Assembly: GCA_050184115.1 (NCBI GenBank)
Contig: JBFXAQ010000003.1
Span: 186,001 to 250,000 of the forward strand
Length of the DNA stretch: 64,000 bases
Reading direction: 5' to 3'
Source: JACKNG01 sp050184115
Lineage (GTDB): Bacteria; Pseudomonadota; Gammaproteobacteria; Ga0077536
A program made the translations under genes and the position numbers. Under the pieces are notes generated by a model. That model had not been told where the DNA came from. It was given only the letters and a program-made list of their open reading frames with translations, and did not search any database. Every line of letters starts with the position of its first letter. The stretch's first letter is position 1. Shown piece by piece: positions 38,272 to 47,661 of the stretch.

Positions 38272-38850
38272 ATGCGCGATCCGCGTTTCACCCTGGCCAA
38301 CGCCCTGACCGCCTTCCGCCTCGTGGTGGCCGCACCGGGAATGTTGTTGTGCGCGCTGCTCGGTGCGCGCGAGTTGTTCGTGTGGATCCTCGCCGCCTCC
38401 TTCGCGAGCGATGCCGTCGACGGCACCGTGGCGCGCCTGACCGGCCACGCCACGCGCTTCGGTGCCATGCTCGACTCCTGGGCCGACGCCGTCGCCTACA
38501 CCGTCATCGCCATCGGCGTGGCGACGTTGTGGCCGGATCTCGTGCGCGCGCAAGCCCTCGCGTTCAGCGCCATCGTCGCGAGCTTCGCCGTGCCGAGCCT
38601 GGTCGGCTACGCGCGCTTCCGCCGCTTCACGAGCTACCACACCTGGCTGGTCAAGCTCGCCGTGGCGACCACCGCGGCGGCGTTGCTGGTGGTGCTGTCC
38701 GACGGGCCGGCATGGCCGTTTCGCCTCGCCGCGGTGATCGCCACGCTCGCCGCGCTCGAAGAGATCGCCATCACCTGCGTGCTCGCCGAACCGCGCTCGA
38801 ACGTGCGCGGTCTCGTCAGCGTGCTGCGCGCGCGCCGGCCGCGCGACTGA
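38272..38850 (+). CDS. CDP-alcohol phosphatidyltransferase
   Basis: A 192-residue inner-membrane enzyme with the complete CDP-alcohol transferase motif: SDAVDGTVAR, then G and two further Asp in GAMLDSWADAV (D-x2-DG-x2-AR-x8-G-x3-D-x3-D). It transfers a phosphatidyl or analogous group from a CDP-activated lipid to an alcohol. It is the third gene of the CarS-EEP-transferase operon. It ends immediately before the convergent RND adaptor gene (stops at 38850 and 38851). Confidence 0.88.
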   Translation: MRDPRFTLANALTAFRLVVAAPGMLLCALLGARELFVWILAASFASDAVDGTVARLTGHATRFGAMLDSWADAVAYTVIAIGVATLWPDLVRAQALAFSAIVASFAVPSLVGYARFRRFTSYHTWLVKLAVATTAAALLVVLSDGPAWPFRLAAVIATLAALEEIAITCVLAEPRSNVRGLVSVLRARRPRD

Positions 38851-39909
38851 TCAGCGCGCGGCCGACCCGAGCAGCACGCGTTCGCCGCCGTCGAGACCGG
38901 ACAGGACGTCGACCCGGCCATCGCCCGCGACCCGCCCGGTACGCACGTAGCGCCGGCTCGTGCCGTCCTCGCCCACCACCTCGACGAACTCGAGCTGGCC
39001 GAAACGCCGCACGGCGTTCGCCGGCACGCGCAGGCGCCGGGCCGTGCCGGTGGGCACGGCGAGGCGACCGAAGAGTCCTGGATAGAGCCCGGCCTCGCTG
39101 GGCAGCGCAAGACGCACGGTCACGGAGCGCGAACCCGGATCGGCGGACGGCACGATCTCCTCCACGGTGGCGGCAAAGTCGCGATCGACGGCATCGACGT
39201 GGACCGTCAGCGCGGCGCCCACGACGAGCGCGGCACCGAGCGATTCGCGCACCTGTGCGACCAGGCGCAGGCGGTCGGGCGCGTAGAGCTTGAGCAGCGG
39301 ACGACCCGGCACGGCGGTGTCACCGGGCTCGGCGTAACGCTCGACCACGCGCCCGGCGAACGGTGCGGTCAAGGTGGCGTGGCTGCGGGCCGAGGTGGTC
39401 TCGGCAAGACGGCCGCGGGCACCGGCCAGCGCCGCCTCGGCGGCGCGCAACGCCGCGAGTGCCCGTTCCAGTTCCTGGCGCGAGGCCGCGCCCTGGGCGG
39501 CCAGGCGCGCCGTGCGTTCGTGGTGGGAGCGCGCCTCGGTCACGCGCGCCTCGGCACCCGCGATGTCCTGGCCGACCTGGGCGACGCGCGAAGTCTCCTC
39601 GCGCGCATCGAGCTCGACGAGTACCTGGCCGGCCGTCACGCTGTCACCGGCCCGCACGTGCACCTGCCGGATCGCGGCCATGATGCGCGAGGACACCAGC
39701 GCCTCGTCGCGCGCCTCGACCGTGCCGGTGGCGTATTCGAAGGTGGGCTCTTCCGCCACCTCCACCGTGGTCGTCGCGCCGACGGCCGGCGTACCGGCGG
39801 CTGGCGGCGTCATCTGCGGCGCGATGCGTACACCGAACAGCCCGGCCTGCCAGGCCATCAGCACGCCGAGCAGGGCGAGACCCGCGATGATCGAGACGAT
39901 TCGCTTCAT
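38851..39909 (-). CDS. RND efflux periplasmic adaptor (membrane-fusion protein)
   Basis: A 352-residue protein with an N-terminal signal/TM segment (about 3-20), a lipoyl half-motif (VRAGDSVTAGQVLVELD), an alanine-rich coiled-coil hairpin (about 100-150), the second half (LTAPFAGRVVERYAEPGDTA) and beta-barrel domains. This is the AcrA/MexA-like adaptor. Its start codon overlaps the end of the RND permease gene by four bases, although the permease comes first in the operon. An outer-membrane channel is not in the window. Confidence 0.9.
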   Translation of the reverse strand: MKRIVSIIAGLALLGVLMAWQAGLFGVRIAPQMTPPAAGTPAVGATTTVEVAEEPTFEYATGTVEARDEALVSSRIMAAIRQVHVRAGDSVTAGQVLVELDAREETSRVAQVGQDIAGAEARVTEARSHHERTARLAAQGAASRQELERALAALRAAEAALAGARGRLAETTSARSHATLTAPFAGRVVERYAEPGDTAVPGRPLLKLYAPDRLRLVAQVRESLGAALVVGAALTVHVDAVDRDFAATVEEIVPSADPGSRSVTVRLALPSEAGLYPGLFGRLAVPTGTARRLRVPANAVRRFGQLEFVEVVGEDGTSRRYVRTGRVAGDGRVDVLSGLDGGERVLLGSAAR

Positions 39910-42900
39910 GCCGTGGAGACGCTCGCTGGCGCGGCGCCCTCCTCCTTGCCGTAGACCAGGAAATACACCGCCGGCACGACCGCGAGGGTGAACACCGTCG
40001 AGGCCAGGATGCCGAAAATGATGCACCAGGCGAGCCCGCTGAAGATGGGGTCGAGGGTGATGACGACGTTGCCGAGCAGGGTCGTGCCGGCAGTCAGCAG
40101 CACCGGGCGCATGCGCACCGCGCCGGCGCGATAGAGCGCCTCGCGGAGATCGAGCCCGGCGCCGCGCGCGCCACGCACGAATTCGACCAGGATGAGCGAG
40201 TTGCGCACGACGATGCCGGCCAGCGCGATCATGCCGATCATGGCGGTGGCGGTGAACAGTACCGGGTCAGGCAGGGCACCGATGCTGCGTTCGCCGAGCT
40301 GGTTCAAGAGCCAGAAGCCAGGCATCACGCCGATCAGCGTGAGCGGGATGGCCGACATGATGATCAACGCCAGCACCGCCGAGCGCGTCTCGACGTAGAG
40401 CACGAAGAAGATGCCGATGAGCGCCGCGGCGAAGGCCAGTCCCATGTCGCGGAACACGCGCAGCGTGATGTGCCATTCACCCTCGCCGTCCCAGTTCGCG
40501 GTGACGCCGTCCGGCAAGCCCCAAGGGATACCGCCGCCGTTGGCGAGGAAGGTGCGCGCGGCCAGCGGCCGCGGCGTGGCGGGTGCGGCCTGCGCACCGT
40601 CCGCGGCGAGATCGGCGGCGACGTCGAGCACCACCGCGGCCGGTGGCCGCCCGGCGAGTTCGGCGTAGGCATAGGCGACCGGTCGCAGGTCCTTGTGATA
40701 GCGCGGCGAGGCCACCGTGCCGGTTTCGAACCGGCCGAGTTCGCCGAGCTGGACCAGCGGCTGCGGCGCGTCGCTGAGCGCGTTGCCCTCGCGCAGCTTG
40801 GCGATGCCCGGGCGACCCTTGACGTAGAGCGACTCCAGCGCGCCGCTGTCACTGCGCGTCGCCAGTGGCAGGCGCACGCGGATCGGCAGCGGCTGGGCCT
40901 CGCTCGCGCGCTCGAGATGGCCTGCGGTGAGGCCGTCGCCGGCCAGCGCGAGCGTACCGGCGATATCGCTGACGGCAACCCCGGACAGCGCCGCCTTGCG
41001 CTGGTCGGTGACGAAGCGCAGGCGCGGCTGCGCCGCCGCGACCGAAGTGTCGACATCGACCACCAGCGGCTCGGCGCGCAGGCGGGCGGCGGTCAGCGCG
41101 GCGGCGCGTTCGAGCTCGGCATAGGGCGTGGTCGGCTCGCCGTAGAGTTCGACGATGAGCGTCGCCAGCACCGGCGGCCCCGGCGGGACCTCGACGATGG
41201 CGAGCCGCGCGCCGTGGGCCGCCGCGAGACGTTCGAGATCGGGCCGGAGCCTGAGCACGATGGCGTGCGACTGCGCGGCACGTGACTGGCGCGGCGCGAG
41301 CGTGACGCGCAGGTCCGCGACATGCCCGCCGCGGCGCAGGTAGTCGTGACGCACCAGGCCGTTGAAGTCCATCGGCGAGGCGAGACCGTTGAAGGCAGCG
41401 ACGGTATCCACCTCGGGGACGCGGACGAGGTAATCGGCGAGCGCGGCGGCCACCGCCTCGGTCTGTTCGAGCGTGGTGCCCTCGGCCATGTCGACGACGA
41501 GCTGGAACTCGTCCTTGTTGTCGTAGGGCAGGAGTTTCAGCGGAACCAGGCGCAGCGCGGGCAATGTGCACGCGAGGGCGAAGATTACGGCGACCACGCC
41601 GAGGAAGGCGGCGGCGCGGCCACGCGAAGCGACGAGCGCGCCGACCAGTCGCGCGTAGACGCGGTAGGTGCCGCCCTGCTCCACCGGCGCGGCCGGCGGT
41701 CGCGTCGCCGGCAGCAGGCGCGCCGCCAGCCACGGCGTGACGAGGAAGGCGACGACCGTGCTCAAGGTCACGCTGACCGGCACGTTGAAGGCCATCGGCG
41801 CCATGTAGGGCCCCATCATGCCGGTGATGAAGGCGAGCGGGGCGAAGGCCAGCACGATGGCCACCGTCGACATGATCAGGGGGCCGCGGATCTCGCCGAT
41901 GGCGGCGGCGATGGCGCCCGCGCGATCGCCACTGCCACGACCGAGGAAGCGTTCAATGTTGTCGATACCGGTGATGGGGTCGTCGACCAGCAGGCCGAGT
42001 GCGAGGATCAGCGCGAACAGCGTGACGCGGTTGATGGTGTAGCCGCCAGCGAAGTCGAGCGCGAGCGTCGCGCCGTAGCAGACGGGAATGGCGAGCGCGA
42101 CCACCAGCGCCGGCCGCCAGCCGATGAACAGGCTGATGAAGACGACCACCGTGACGACCGCGATGACGAGGCTCGTGACCAGTTCGTCGACCTTGGCGTC
42201 GGCGGTGCGGCCGTAGTCGCGCAGCACGGCGAGGTGGACCTCGGGCGGCAGCAGTTCACGCTCGAGACGGGCGAGATGGCGATGCACGTCCTCGGCCACC
42301 CACACCGCGTTGGCGCCCTTCTGCTTGGCGATGGACAGCGCCACCATCGGGAAGCGGCCGGCGCGGGGCAAGGCCGGGTCGGCAGCCGGGCCGAAGCCGA
42401 GCCAGGTGTAGTCGGCAACCTCGGCCGGGCCATCCGCGATGCGGGCGACGTCGGCGAGCCGGACCGGCACGCCATTGACGACGTTGACCACCAGCGCGGC
42501 CAGGGCCTCGGCATCGGGCACGAAGTCCCCCGCTTCGAGCACGACCACGCGGTTGGCGACCGGCAGTTCGCCCGCCGGCAGGCGCACGTTCGAGGCGATG
42601 AGCGCCTGCGCCACCTCGTGTGGCGTGGTCGCCCGCGCAGCGAGTGCCAGTGCATCGAGTTCGACCCGCACCTGGCGCGGCCGCCCGCCGCTGACCTCGA
42701 CGCGGTTGGTGCGCGCGATGGCCTTGAGCCCCTGCACCATCTCCTCGCCGAGGCGACGCAGTTCATGGTCGCCGATGCGTTGCGGTGCGCTGCTCCACAG
42801 GCCGACGACGACGATCGGCACGTCGTCTATCTCGACCGGCTTGACCACCCAGCTCGCCACCGCCGCCGGCACCAGGTCGAGATTGGAATGCAGCTTGTTG

Positions 42901-43241
42901 TAGACCTTGACGAGCGAGTTCTCGCGGTGCTCGCCGACGTGGAATCGCACGGTGACGATGGCCTCGTCGGCACGTGACATGGAGTAGACGTGTTCGACGC
43001 CGTCGATCTGGGCGAGCAGCTTCTCCAGCGGCGTGGCGACCTGGCGCTCGACCTGGTCGGCGTCGAGCCCGGGTGCGCGGATCAGAACGTCGGCCAGGGG
43101 CACGACGATCTGGGGTTCTTCCTCGCGCGGCGTGAGGACGAGCGCGACGCCACCGAGGATCAGCGCGAGGAGCATCAACAGGGGCGGCAACGGACTGCCC
43201 ATCACCCGCCGTACGAAGCCGCTGTCGTGCCCCGTCGTCAT
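39906..43241 (-). CDS. RND efflux permease (AcrB-like)
   Basis: A 1111-residue inner-membrane drug/metal exporter of the AcrB/HAE1-like superfamily with the 1+5+1+5 TM layout. Proton-relay acidic residues appear in helix 4 (LALGLLVDDPITGIDNIERF). Porter segments QVERQVATPLEKLLAQIDGV and PYDNKDEFQLVVDMAEGTTL are typical. It has LVDDP where multidrug pumps often have VVDDA. The start codon at 43241 has a GGAGGAG site; the preceding in-frame GTG at 43259 is unlikely. It is the first gene of a permease-adaptor operon. Confidence 0.92.
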   Translation of the reverse strand: MTTGHDSGFVRRVMGSPLPPLLMLLALILGGVALVLTPREEEPQIVVPLADVLIRAPGLDADQVERQVATPLEKLLAQIDGVEHVYSMSRADEAIVTVRFHVGEHRENSLVKVYNKLHSNLDLVPAAVASWVVKPVEIDDVPIVVVGLWSSAPQRIGDHELRRLGEEMVQGLKAIARTNRVEVSGGRPRQVRVELDALALAARATTPHEVAQALIASNVRLPAGELPVANRVVVLEAGDFVPDAEALAALVVNVVNGVPVRLADVARIADGPAEVADYTWLGFGPAADPALPRAGRFPMVALSIAKQKGANAVWVAEDVHRHLARLERELLPPEVHLAVLRDYGRTADAKVDELVTSLVIAVVTVVVFISLFIGWRPALVVALAIPVCYGATLALDFAGGYTINRVTLFALILALGLLVDDPITGIDNIERFLGRGSGDRAGAIAAAIGEIRGPLIMSTVAIVLAFAPLAFITGMMGPYMAPMAFNVPVSVTLSTVVAFLVTPWLAARLLPATRPPAAPVEQGGTYRVYARLVGALVASRGRAAAFLGVVAVIFALACTLPALRLVPLKLLPYDNKDEFQLVVDMAEGTTLEQTEAVAAALADYLVRVPEVDTVAAFNGLASPMDFNGLVRHDYLRRGGHVADLRVTLAPRQSRAAQSHAIVLRLRPDLERLAAAHGARLAIVEVPPGPPVLATLIVELYGEPTTPYAELERAAALTAARLRAEPLVVDVDTSVAAAQPRLRFVTDQRKAALSGVAVSDIAGTLALAGDGLTAGHLERASEAQPLPIRVRLPLATRSDSGALESLYVKGRPGIAKLREGNALSDAPQPLVQLGELGRFETGTVASPRYHKDLRPVAYAYAELAGRPPAAVVLDVAADLAADGAQAAPATPRPLAARTFLANGGGIPWGLPDGVTANWDGEGEWHITLRVFRDMGLAFAAALIGIFFVLYVETRSAVLALIIMSAIPLTLIGVMPGFWLLNQLGERSIGALPDPVLFTATAMIGMIALAGIVVRNSLILVEFVRGARGAGLDLREALYRAGAVRMRPVLLTAGTTLLGNVVITLDPIFSGLAWCIIFGILASTVFTLAVVPAVYFLVYGKEEGAAPASVSTA

Positions 43242-43374
43242 GTCGATGGCTCCTCCCACGCTGGGCCCGCGAGTCTAGCCCATCGGGCGGCGACCATAGC
43301 GAAACGCCGTGCAAACGGCAGCAGCATCGGCCGGGCGTACTGCGCGTCACCCCCCGGCTCGCTCGTGTGCCCGT

Positions 43375-46083
43375 TCAGAGCCCCTCCACGCAGCGTCGTG
43401 CAACCTCGACCAGTGCGCCCGGCGCGAGCGGTTTCGCCAGGCAGGCGGCGACGCCGAGACTCTCGATCGTGGCGTCGTCCAGCGTGTCGCTGTAGGCCGA
43501 AACCACGATCACGGAAAGGTCGGGCCGCAACCTGCGCGCAGCGGCGACCAGTTCGATACCGCTCATGTCGGGCATGGCGAGGTCGGTCACCAGCGCCGCC
43601 CAGCGCGTCGGTTCGGCGCGCAGCCGCTCCAGCGCAGCCGTGCCCGTCGTCAGAGTCATGGCGCGCAGCCCTGCCAGTTCCAGGGCTTCGGCCAGACACG
43701 CACCGAGTTCGGGTTCATCGTCGACGACCAGGAAGTCGCCACCCCTGTCGGCCGCGCGGCCACGGATGGCGGCCGCCGGCGCACTGCCGTCCGCCGCGCA
43801 GGGCAGCAGGACGCGCACGGTGCTGCCCGCGCCCGGCGCCGTTTCGAGCAGGACGTGGCCACCGTGGTCATGGACCAGGCCGTGCACCATGGCGAGTCCC
43901 ATGCCCGAGCCCTGGCCGACCGCCTTGGTGGTGAAGAACGGATCGAACGCGCGAGCGGCCGTCTCGGCGTCGAAGCCGGGCCCGTCATCGCTCACGCTGA
44001 GGCAGGTGAAGGGGCCGTCGAAAGGGCGATGACAGGAGGCACAGGTGTGCACTCCCGACGTCCACGGTGCGAGTCGCAACGCCAGACGACCGCGGCCGTG
44101 GGTAGCGTCGCGGGCGTTGATGCAGAGGTTCATGACCACCTGTTGCAGCTTGACGCCGTCGACCGGGGTCGAAGCGAGATCGAGCGCGCGGTCGATTTCG
44201 AGTTCGAGGCTGCTCGGCAGGACCGAACGCAACAGGCGTGCGGCCTCGCGTACGACGAGTTCGAGTTCGATACGCGTGCCCACCATGCTATCGCCACGAC
44301 TGAACGCCAGCATCTGCCTGATCATGTCTCGCGCGCGTTCGCCGGCGGTGCGGATCTCGGCGAGGTAGGCTGCCAGCCGTGAAGATTCGTCGCTGGCAAA
44401 GCGGCGTCGCGCGAGCTCGGTATAGCCGAGGATGCTGGCCATGATGTTGTTGAAGTCGTGCGCGATGCCGCCGGTAAGCATGCCGATGGCCTCCATGCGC
44501 TGGGCCTGGGCGAGCTGACGTTCGAGTTCGGCACGCTCGGCGTCGGCGCGCCGCCGCGCAGAGACGTCCACGCTCACCCCGCGCACACCGATCGGTTCGC
44601 CATCGTCGTCACACACGAGACCGGCGCGAGTGTCGGCCCAGACCTCGCTACCGTCAGGCAGGCACAGGCGGTACTCGACCTGGCGCGGCTCGCGGCTGCG
44701 CGACCCGATCAGGTCACGCAGGGCGGCGTCGAGGTGCGCGCGGTCATCGCCATGGACCAGGTTCAGGAAGGTATCGAAGGGCACCGCATCGTTGCCGGCG
44801 CCGAGCTGGGCGGCGATATGGGGTTCGAGCCGCAGCAGGCGCGCGCGCAGGTCGAGATACCAGACGTTGAGGTCGGCCGCGGCGAGGGTCAGGCGCAGAC
44901 GTTCCTCGCGCTCCTGCACCTCGAGTTCGGCGGCCTTGCGCGCGGCGATGTCGATGACGATGCCGCGGATGCGCCGCACGCCGCCGTCGTCGCCGCGTTC
45001 GATGGTGCTGCGCGCCTCGAACCAGTGCCAGGCGTCATTGCCGCGGTGCAGGCGGAACTCGACGGTGCCGCGATCGGCGGCGTCGCCGGCCGCGAGGCGC
45101 TCGAGCCTGGCACGTTCGTCGGGATGGACGGCCGCGAGTACGTCCGCCAGCGGCCATGGCCCGTGCGCCGGAGCAAGGGGCCAGAACCCCGCCAGCAACG
45201 GTGGTCCTGCGACCATCGCCGTGGCGGCGTCGTATTCGAAGGGTACGAGCCGCGCTTCGCGCATGGCCAGCGCCAGGCGCTCCTCGAGGGCCTGGAGATC
45301 GGTGACGTCGATGACCAGGCCATGGACGCGCGGGTGGCCGTCGGCAATGGCATGGCGGAACCGTGCCTCGATGTGGCGCACGCCCCGCTCGGGGTGGTTG
45401 ATGCGGTAGTGCAGGATGCGCGTCGCCGGTTCGGCGGAAGGCGCCCGCCGGACCGCGGCGAAGTAGGCTTCGAGGTGCGCGCGGTCCTCCGGCAGGACGC
45501 GCGTCAGGAGAGTCTGGGTGTCATAGGTTTCCAGTCGCGCGTAGCCGAACATGCGCGCCGCCGAGCGCGAGCAGATGCCGACATCGTCGACGAGGTCGCG
45601 CTCGAACCACCCGATGCCGACCTGTTCCAGCGCGGTCTCGAAGTCGGTGGTGAGAGTCGATGGCGCGATACCCAGGAGATCGGGCGGCGCGACCGTGTTC
45701 GCGACCCGGCGCAGGGTCAGCAGGACGTCGTCGGACCGCGGCCCGGCGAGCGGCTGGCAGACGACATCGAACTGGTGTTCGGGCCACGCGTCGTCGGGCA
45801 CCAGGCGCATGCGACGAACGATGCCGCCGCGCGCATCGGCGAGGTGGCGACGCAGGAGTTCATGCGTGTCGTTCGGGAAGAGTGCCGCGACCGGTTCGCG
45901 CCTGGCGATGACGTCGGAGGTATCGAGCGGGTTTCGCAGGGCGTCGAGTGCAGCTGCCGCGATGACGCGCTCGCCACTATCGATGCAAACGGTAATCTCG
46001 TCCGCGTTCGTGATCAGGGCCGCACGCGGGTCGCCGGGTGCACCGAGCGGGAGCGGCGCCGTATGGCCGTCTGCGCGTTTCAT
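43375..46083 (-). CDS. Multi-PAS hybrid histidine kinase with CxxCH insert in the ATPase domain
   Basis: A 902-residue soluble sensor kinase. Three PAS-like modules (about 130-260, 270-385, 395-520) precede the phospho-acceptor helix (GGIAHDFNNIMASILGYTELA), the HATPase (N box LCINARDATHGRG; G boxes DDGPGFD, GSGMGLAMV) and a C-terminal receiver (Asp in LVTDLAMPDMSG). Between the N and G1 boxes is an insertion HTCASCHRPFDGPFTC (44029-44052 encodes the CxxCH), which could bind zinc or act as a redox switch. The histidine kinase is of the HDFNN type. No cognate regulator is adjacent. Confidence 0.88.
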   Translation of the reverse strand: MKRADGHTAPLPLGAPGDPRAALITNADEITVCIDSGERVIAAAALDALRNPLDTSDVIARREPVAALFPNDTHELLRRHLADARGGIVRRMRLVPDDAWPEHQFDVVCQPLAGPRSDDVLLTLRRVANTVAPPDLLGIAPSTLTTDFETALEQVGIGWFERDLVDDVGICSRSAARMFGYARLETYDTQTLLTRVLPEDRAHLEAYFAAVRRAPSAEPATRILHYRINHPERGVRHIEARFRHAIADGHPRVHGLVIDVTDLQALEERLALAMREARLVPFEYDAATAMVAGPPLLAGFWPLAPAHGPWPLADVLAAVHPDERARLERLAAGDAADRGTVEFRLHRGNDAWHWFEARSTIERGDDGGVRRIRGIVIDIAARKAAELEVQEREERLRLTLAAADLNVWYLDLRARLLRLEPHIAAQLGAGNDAVPFDTFLNLVHGDDRAHLDAALRDLIGSRSREPRQVEYRLCLPDGSEVWADTRAGLVCDDDGEPIGVRGVSVDVSARRRADAERAELERQLAQAQRMEAIGMLTGGIAHDFNNIMASILGYTELARRRFASDESSRLAAYLAEIRTAGERARDMIRQMLAFSRGDSMVGTRIELELVVREAARLLRSVLPSSLELEIDRALDLASTPVDGVKLQQVVMNLCINARDATHGRGRLALRLAPWTSGVHTCASCHRPFDGPFTCLSVSDDGPGFDAETAARAFDPFFTTKAVGQGSGMGLAMVHGLVHDHGGHVLLETAPGAGSTVRVLLPCAADGSAPAAAIRGRAADRGGDFLVVDDEPELGACLAEALELAGLRAMTLTTGTAALERLRAEPTRWAALVTDLAMPDMSGIELVAAARRLRPDLSVIVVSAYSDTLDDATIESLGVAACLAKPLAPGALVEVARRCVEGL

Positions 46084-46182
46084 CCATGCCAGTATCGGCG
46101 AGACGACGGCGACCCTGGCCGCGAATGCAGGATGCCTTGACGGTGATCAAATCCGGGCGTGCCGATGGAAAGCATCCGCGCC

Positions 46183-46932
46183 TCACGACCGCGCACCGTG
46201 GTCGCGATAAATGCGCTCGGCCCAGGCCACGGCGGGATGCCGGGCCCAGCGATCCTTCAGGGTGAGCATCGCCGCCGGTTGCGGCTGCGGCCGCGCCATG
46301 TCGGTGACAGGGGGTTCGAACAACGGGGCGATCAGGGCCGCCGCGGTCAGGTCGGCAATGCTGAACGCATTGCCCACGAGGTAGTCGGCAACGGCAACCC
46401 GCGTGGCGATGTCGGCGAGGATGGTGGTGGTCACGGCCTCGGCCCGAGCCACGAGTTCGGGCCGGTCGACAGCGTTGCCGCGTGCCACCAGCGGGCGGGC
46501 GAGCGGGAAACTCGCGCGGTACAACCAACGTTGCCAGGGTGGACGGTCACCGGCGAAGAGTGCGCAGAAATAATCCGGCTCGTCGATCAGGACGGCGAAG
46601 AGCACCGCCCGCGTTGCCGGCCCGAGTTCACGGTCGAAGCGCGCGACGAGGTCCTCGGCAGCCGCGCGTTCGCCGGGATCGGCGGGATGGAGCGCGGGCA
46701 TCGGAACCTGTATTTCGAGGAAGTCGATGATCGCGGCCGAGCCGGCGACGATCTCGCCGTCCCATTCGAGCACCGGTGTCTGCGACTGGCCGGACAGGCG
46801 TCGGATGGCCGGGATGTGCGGGCCCGGCAGGTAGTCCCGCCGGCGGTGGGCGATGCCCTTGAACGCCAGCGCCCAGCGCACCTTGTCGTTGAAGTGGGAA
46901 TACGGGAACTGGTGGAGGATGACCGTGGCCAT
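46183..46932 (-). CDS. Glutathione S-transferase family protein
   Basis: A 249-residue GST-like protein: ILHQFPYSHFNDKVRWALAF at the N-terminus, SQTPVLEWDG (cis-Pro) and the AGSAAIIDFLE glutathione-binding segment, with a helical C-terminal domain containing FSIADLTAAALIAPLF. The ATG at 46932 gives the normal N-terminus; a longer in-frame start exists at 46962. It is transcribed away from the TetR regulator at 47013 and is the likely target of that regulator. Confidence 0.85.
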   Translation of the reverse strand: MATVILHQFPYSHFNDKVRWALAFKGIAHRRRDYLPGPHIPAIRRLSGQSQTPVLEWDGEIVAGSAAIIDFLEIQVPMPALHPADPGERAAAEDLVARFDRELGPATRAVLFAVLIDEPDYFCALFAGDRPPWQRWLYRASFPLARPLVARGNAVDRPELVARAEAVTTTILADIATRVAVADYLVGNAFSIADLTAAALIAPLFEPPVTDMARPQPQPAAMLTLKDRWARHPAVAWAERIYRDHGARS

Positions 46933-46973
46933 GACTGCGCCTGGGTTCGGGTGGACGGACATCCTGGATCGCC

Positions 46974-46989
46974 TTGATATGATGATCAA
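46974..46989. promoter_or_regulatory. Candidate TetR operator between GST and regulator genes
   Basis: TTGAT-ATGATG-ATCAA is a perfect 5-bp inverted repeat in the AT-rich 80-base region between the divergent GST and TetR genes. Position suits a site that represses both promoters. Confidence 0.4.
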
Positions 46990-47012
46990 CATTTAATAAT
47001 CGGGTACATGCC

Positions 47013-47609
47013 ATGCGCTATCCGGCCGACCACAAGGCGGCAACCCGCGAACGGATCCTCGCCACTGCCGCGCGCCTGTTCCGCACCCACGGCTACGCCG
47101 CCGTCGGCATCGAGCGACTGATGCAGGAAGCGGGCCTGACCCGTGGCGGCTTCTACAACCATTTCGCGTCCAAGGCCGCCGTGCTCGAAGCCGTGCTGGA
47201 GGGTCGGCACGGCCTGCTGGAGAAGCTGCGAGCGCGCCGCGGCGAGGCGCCAGAAGCATTACGTGAGGAGGCGCTTACTATTCTTTCAGCTTATGTAGAT
47301 CCGGCAAATCGCGACGAGATCCTGCGCGGATGCAGCCTCGCCGCCCTGGCGGCGGAATGTCGTCGAGCCGATCCCGCCGTGCAACTCGCCTATGCCCGCG
47401 TGCTGCGCGCTCTGGCCGCGGAACTCGGACGTGGCCAGCCGCCGCCACGGGCCGACGAGGGCGCGGCCCTCGCCGTGCTCATGCTCTGCATCGGCGCCGT
47501 CAATCTCGGCGGTGCGGCGGCGGCCGATGCACCGCTCGCGGCGCAACTCGCGGACCAGGCACGGCAGGCCGCCGTACGCTGGCTCGGCTTCGGCTTGGCC
47601 GGCGATTGA
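47013..47609 (+). CDS. TetR/AcrR-family transcriptional regulator
   Basis: A 198-residue regulator with an N-terminal TetR helix-turn-helix (ARLFRTHGYAAVGIERLMQEAGLTRGGFYNHFASKAAV split around residues 17-57). The C-terminal ligand domain is helical, with Cys residues (RGCSLAALAAEC) as in AcuR/YjdC-like groups that handle electrophiles. It is divergent from a GST gene, a common pairing for stress-sensing TetR proteins. It is a neighbour of the hpa region but probably independent of it. Confidence 0.88.
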   Translation: MRYPADHKAATRERILATAARLFRTHGYAAVGIERLMQEAGLTRGGFYNHFASKAAVLEAVLEGRHGLLEKLRARRGEAPEALREEALTILSAYVDPANRDEILRGCSLAALAAECRRADPAVQLAYARVLRALAAELGRGQPPPRADEGAALAVLMLCIGAVNLGGAAAADAPLAAQLADQARQAAVRWLGFGLAGD

Positions 47610-47620
47610 CAGGCCCGATT

Positions 47621-47638
47621 TAATTAAGATATTAATTA
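47621..47638 (+). promoter_or_regulatory. Candidate MarR/HpaR operator upstream of hpaB operon
   Basis: TAATTAA-GATA-TTAATTA is a perfect 7-bp inverted repeat in a short AT-rich tract ending 23 bases before the MarR-family start codon. Such AT-rich palindromes are typical MarR-family binding sites. It should control the regulator and hpaB together. Confidence 0.65.
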
Positions 47639-47661
47639 TTCATATCTGCACGGACCCGCTC

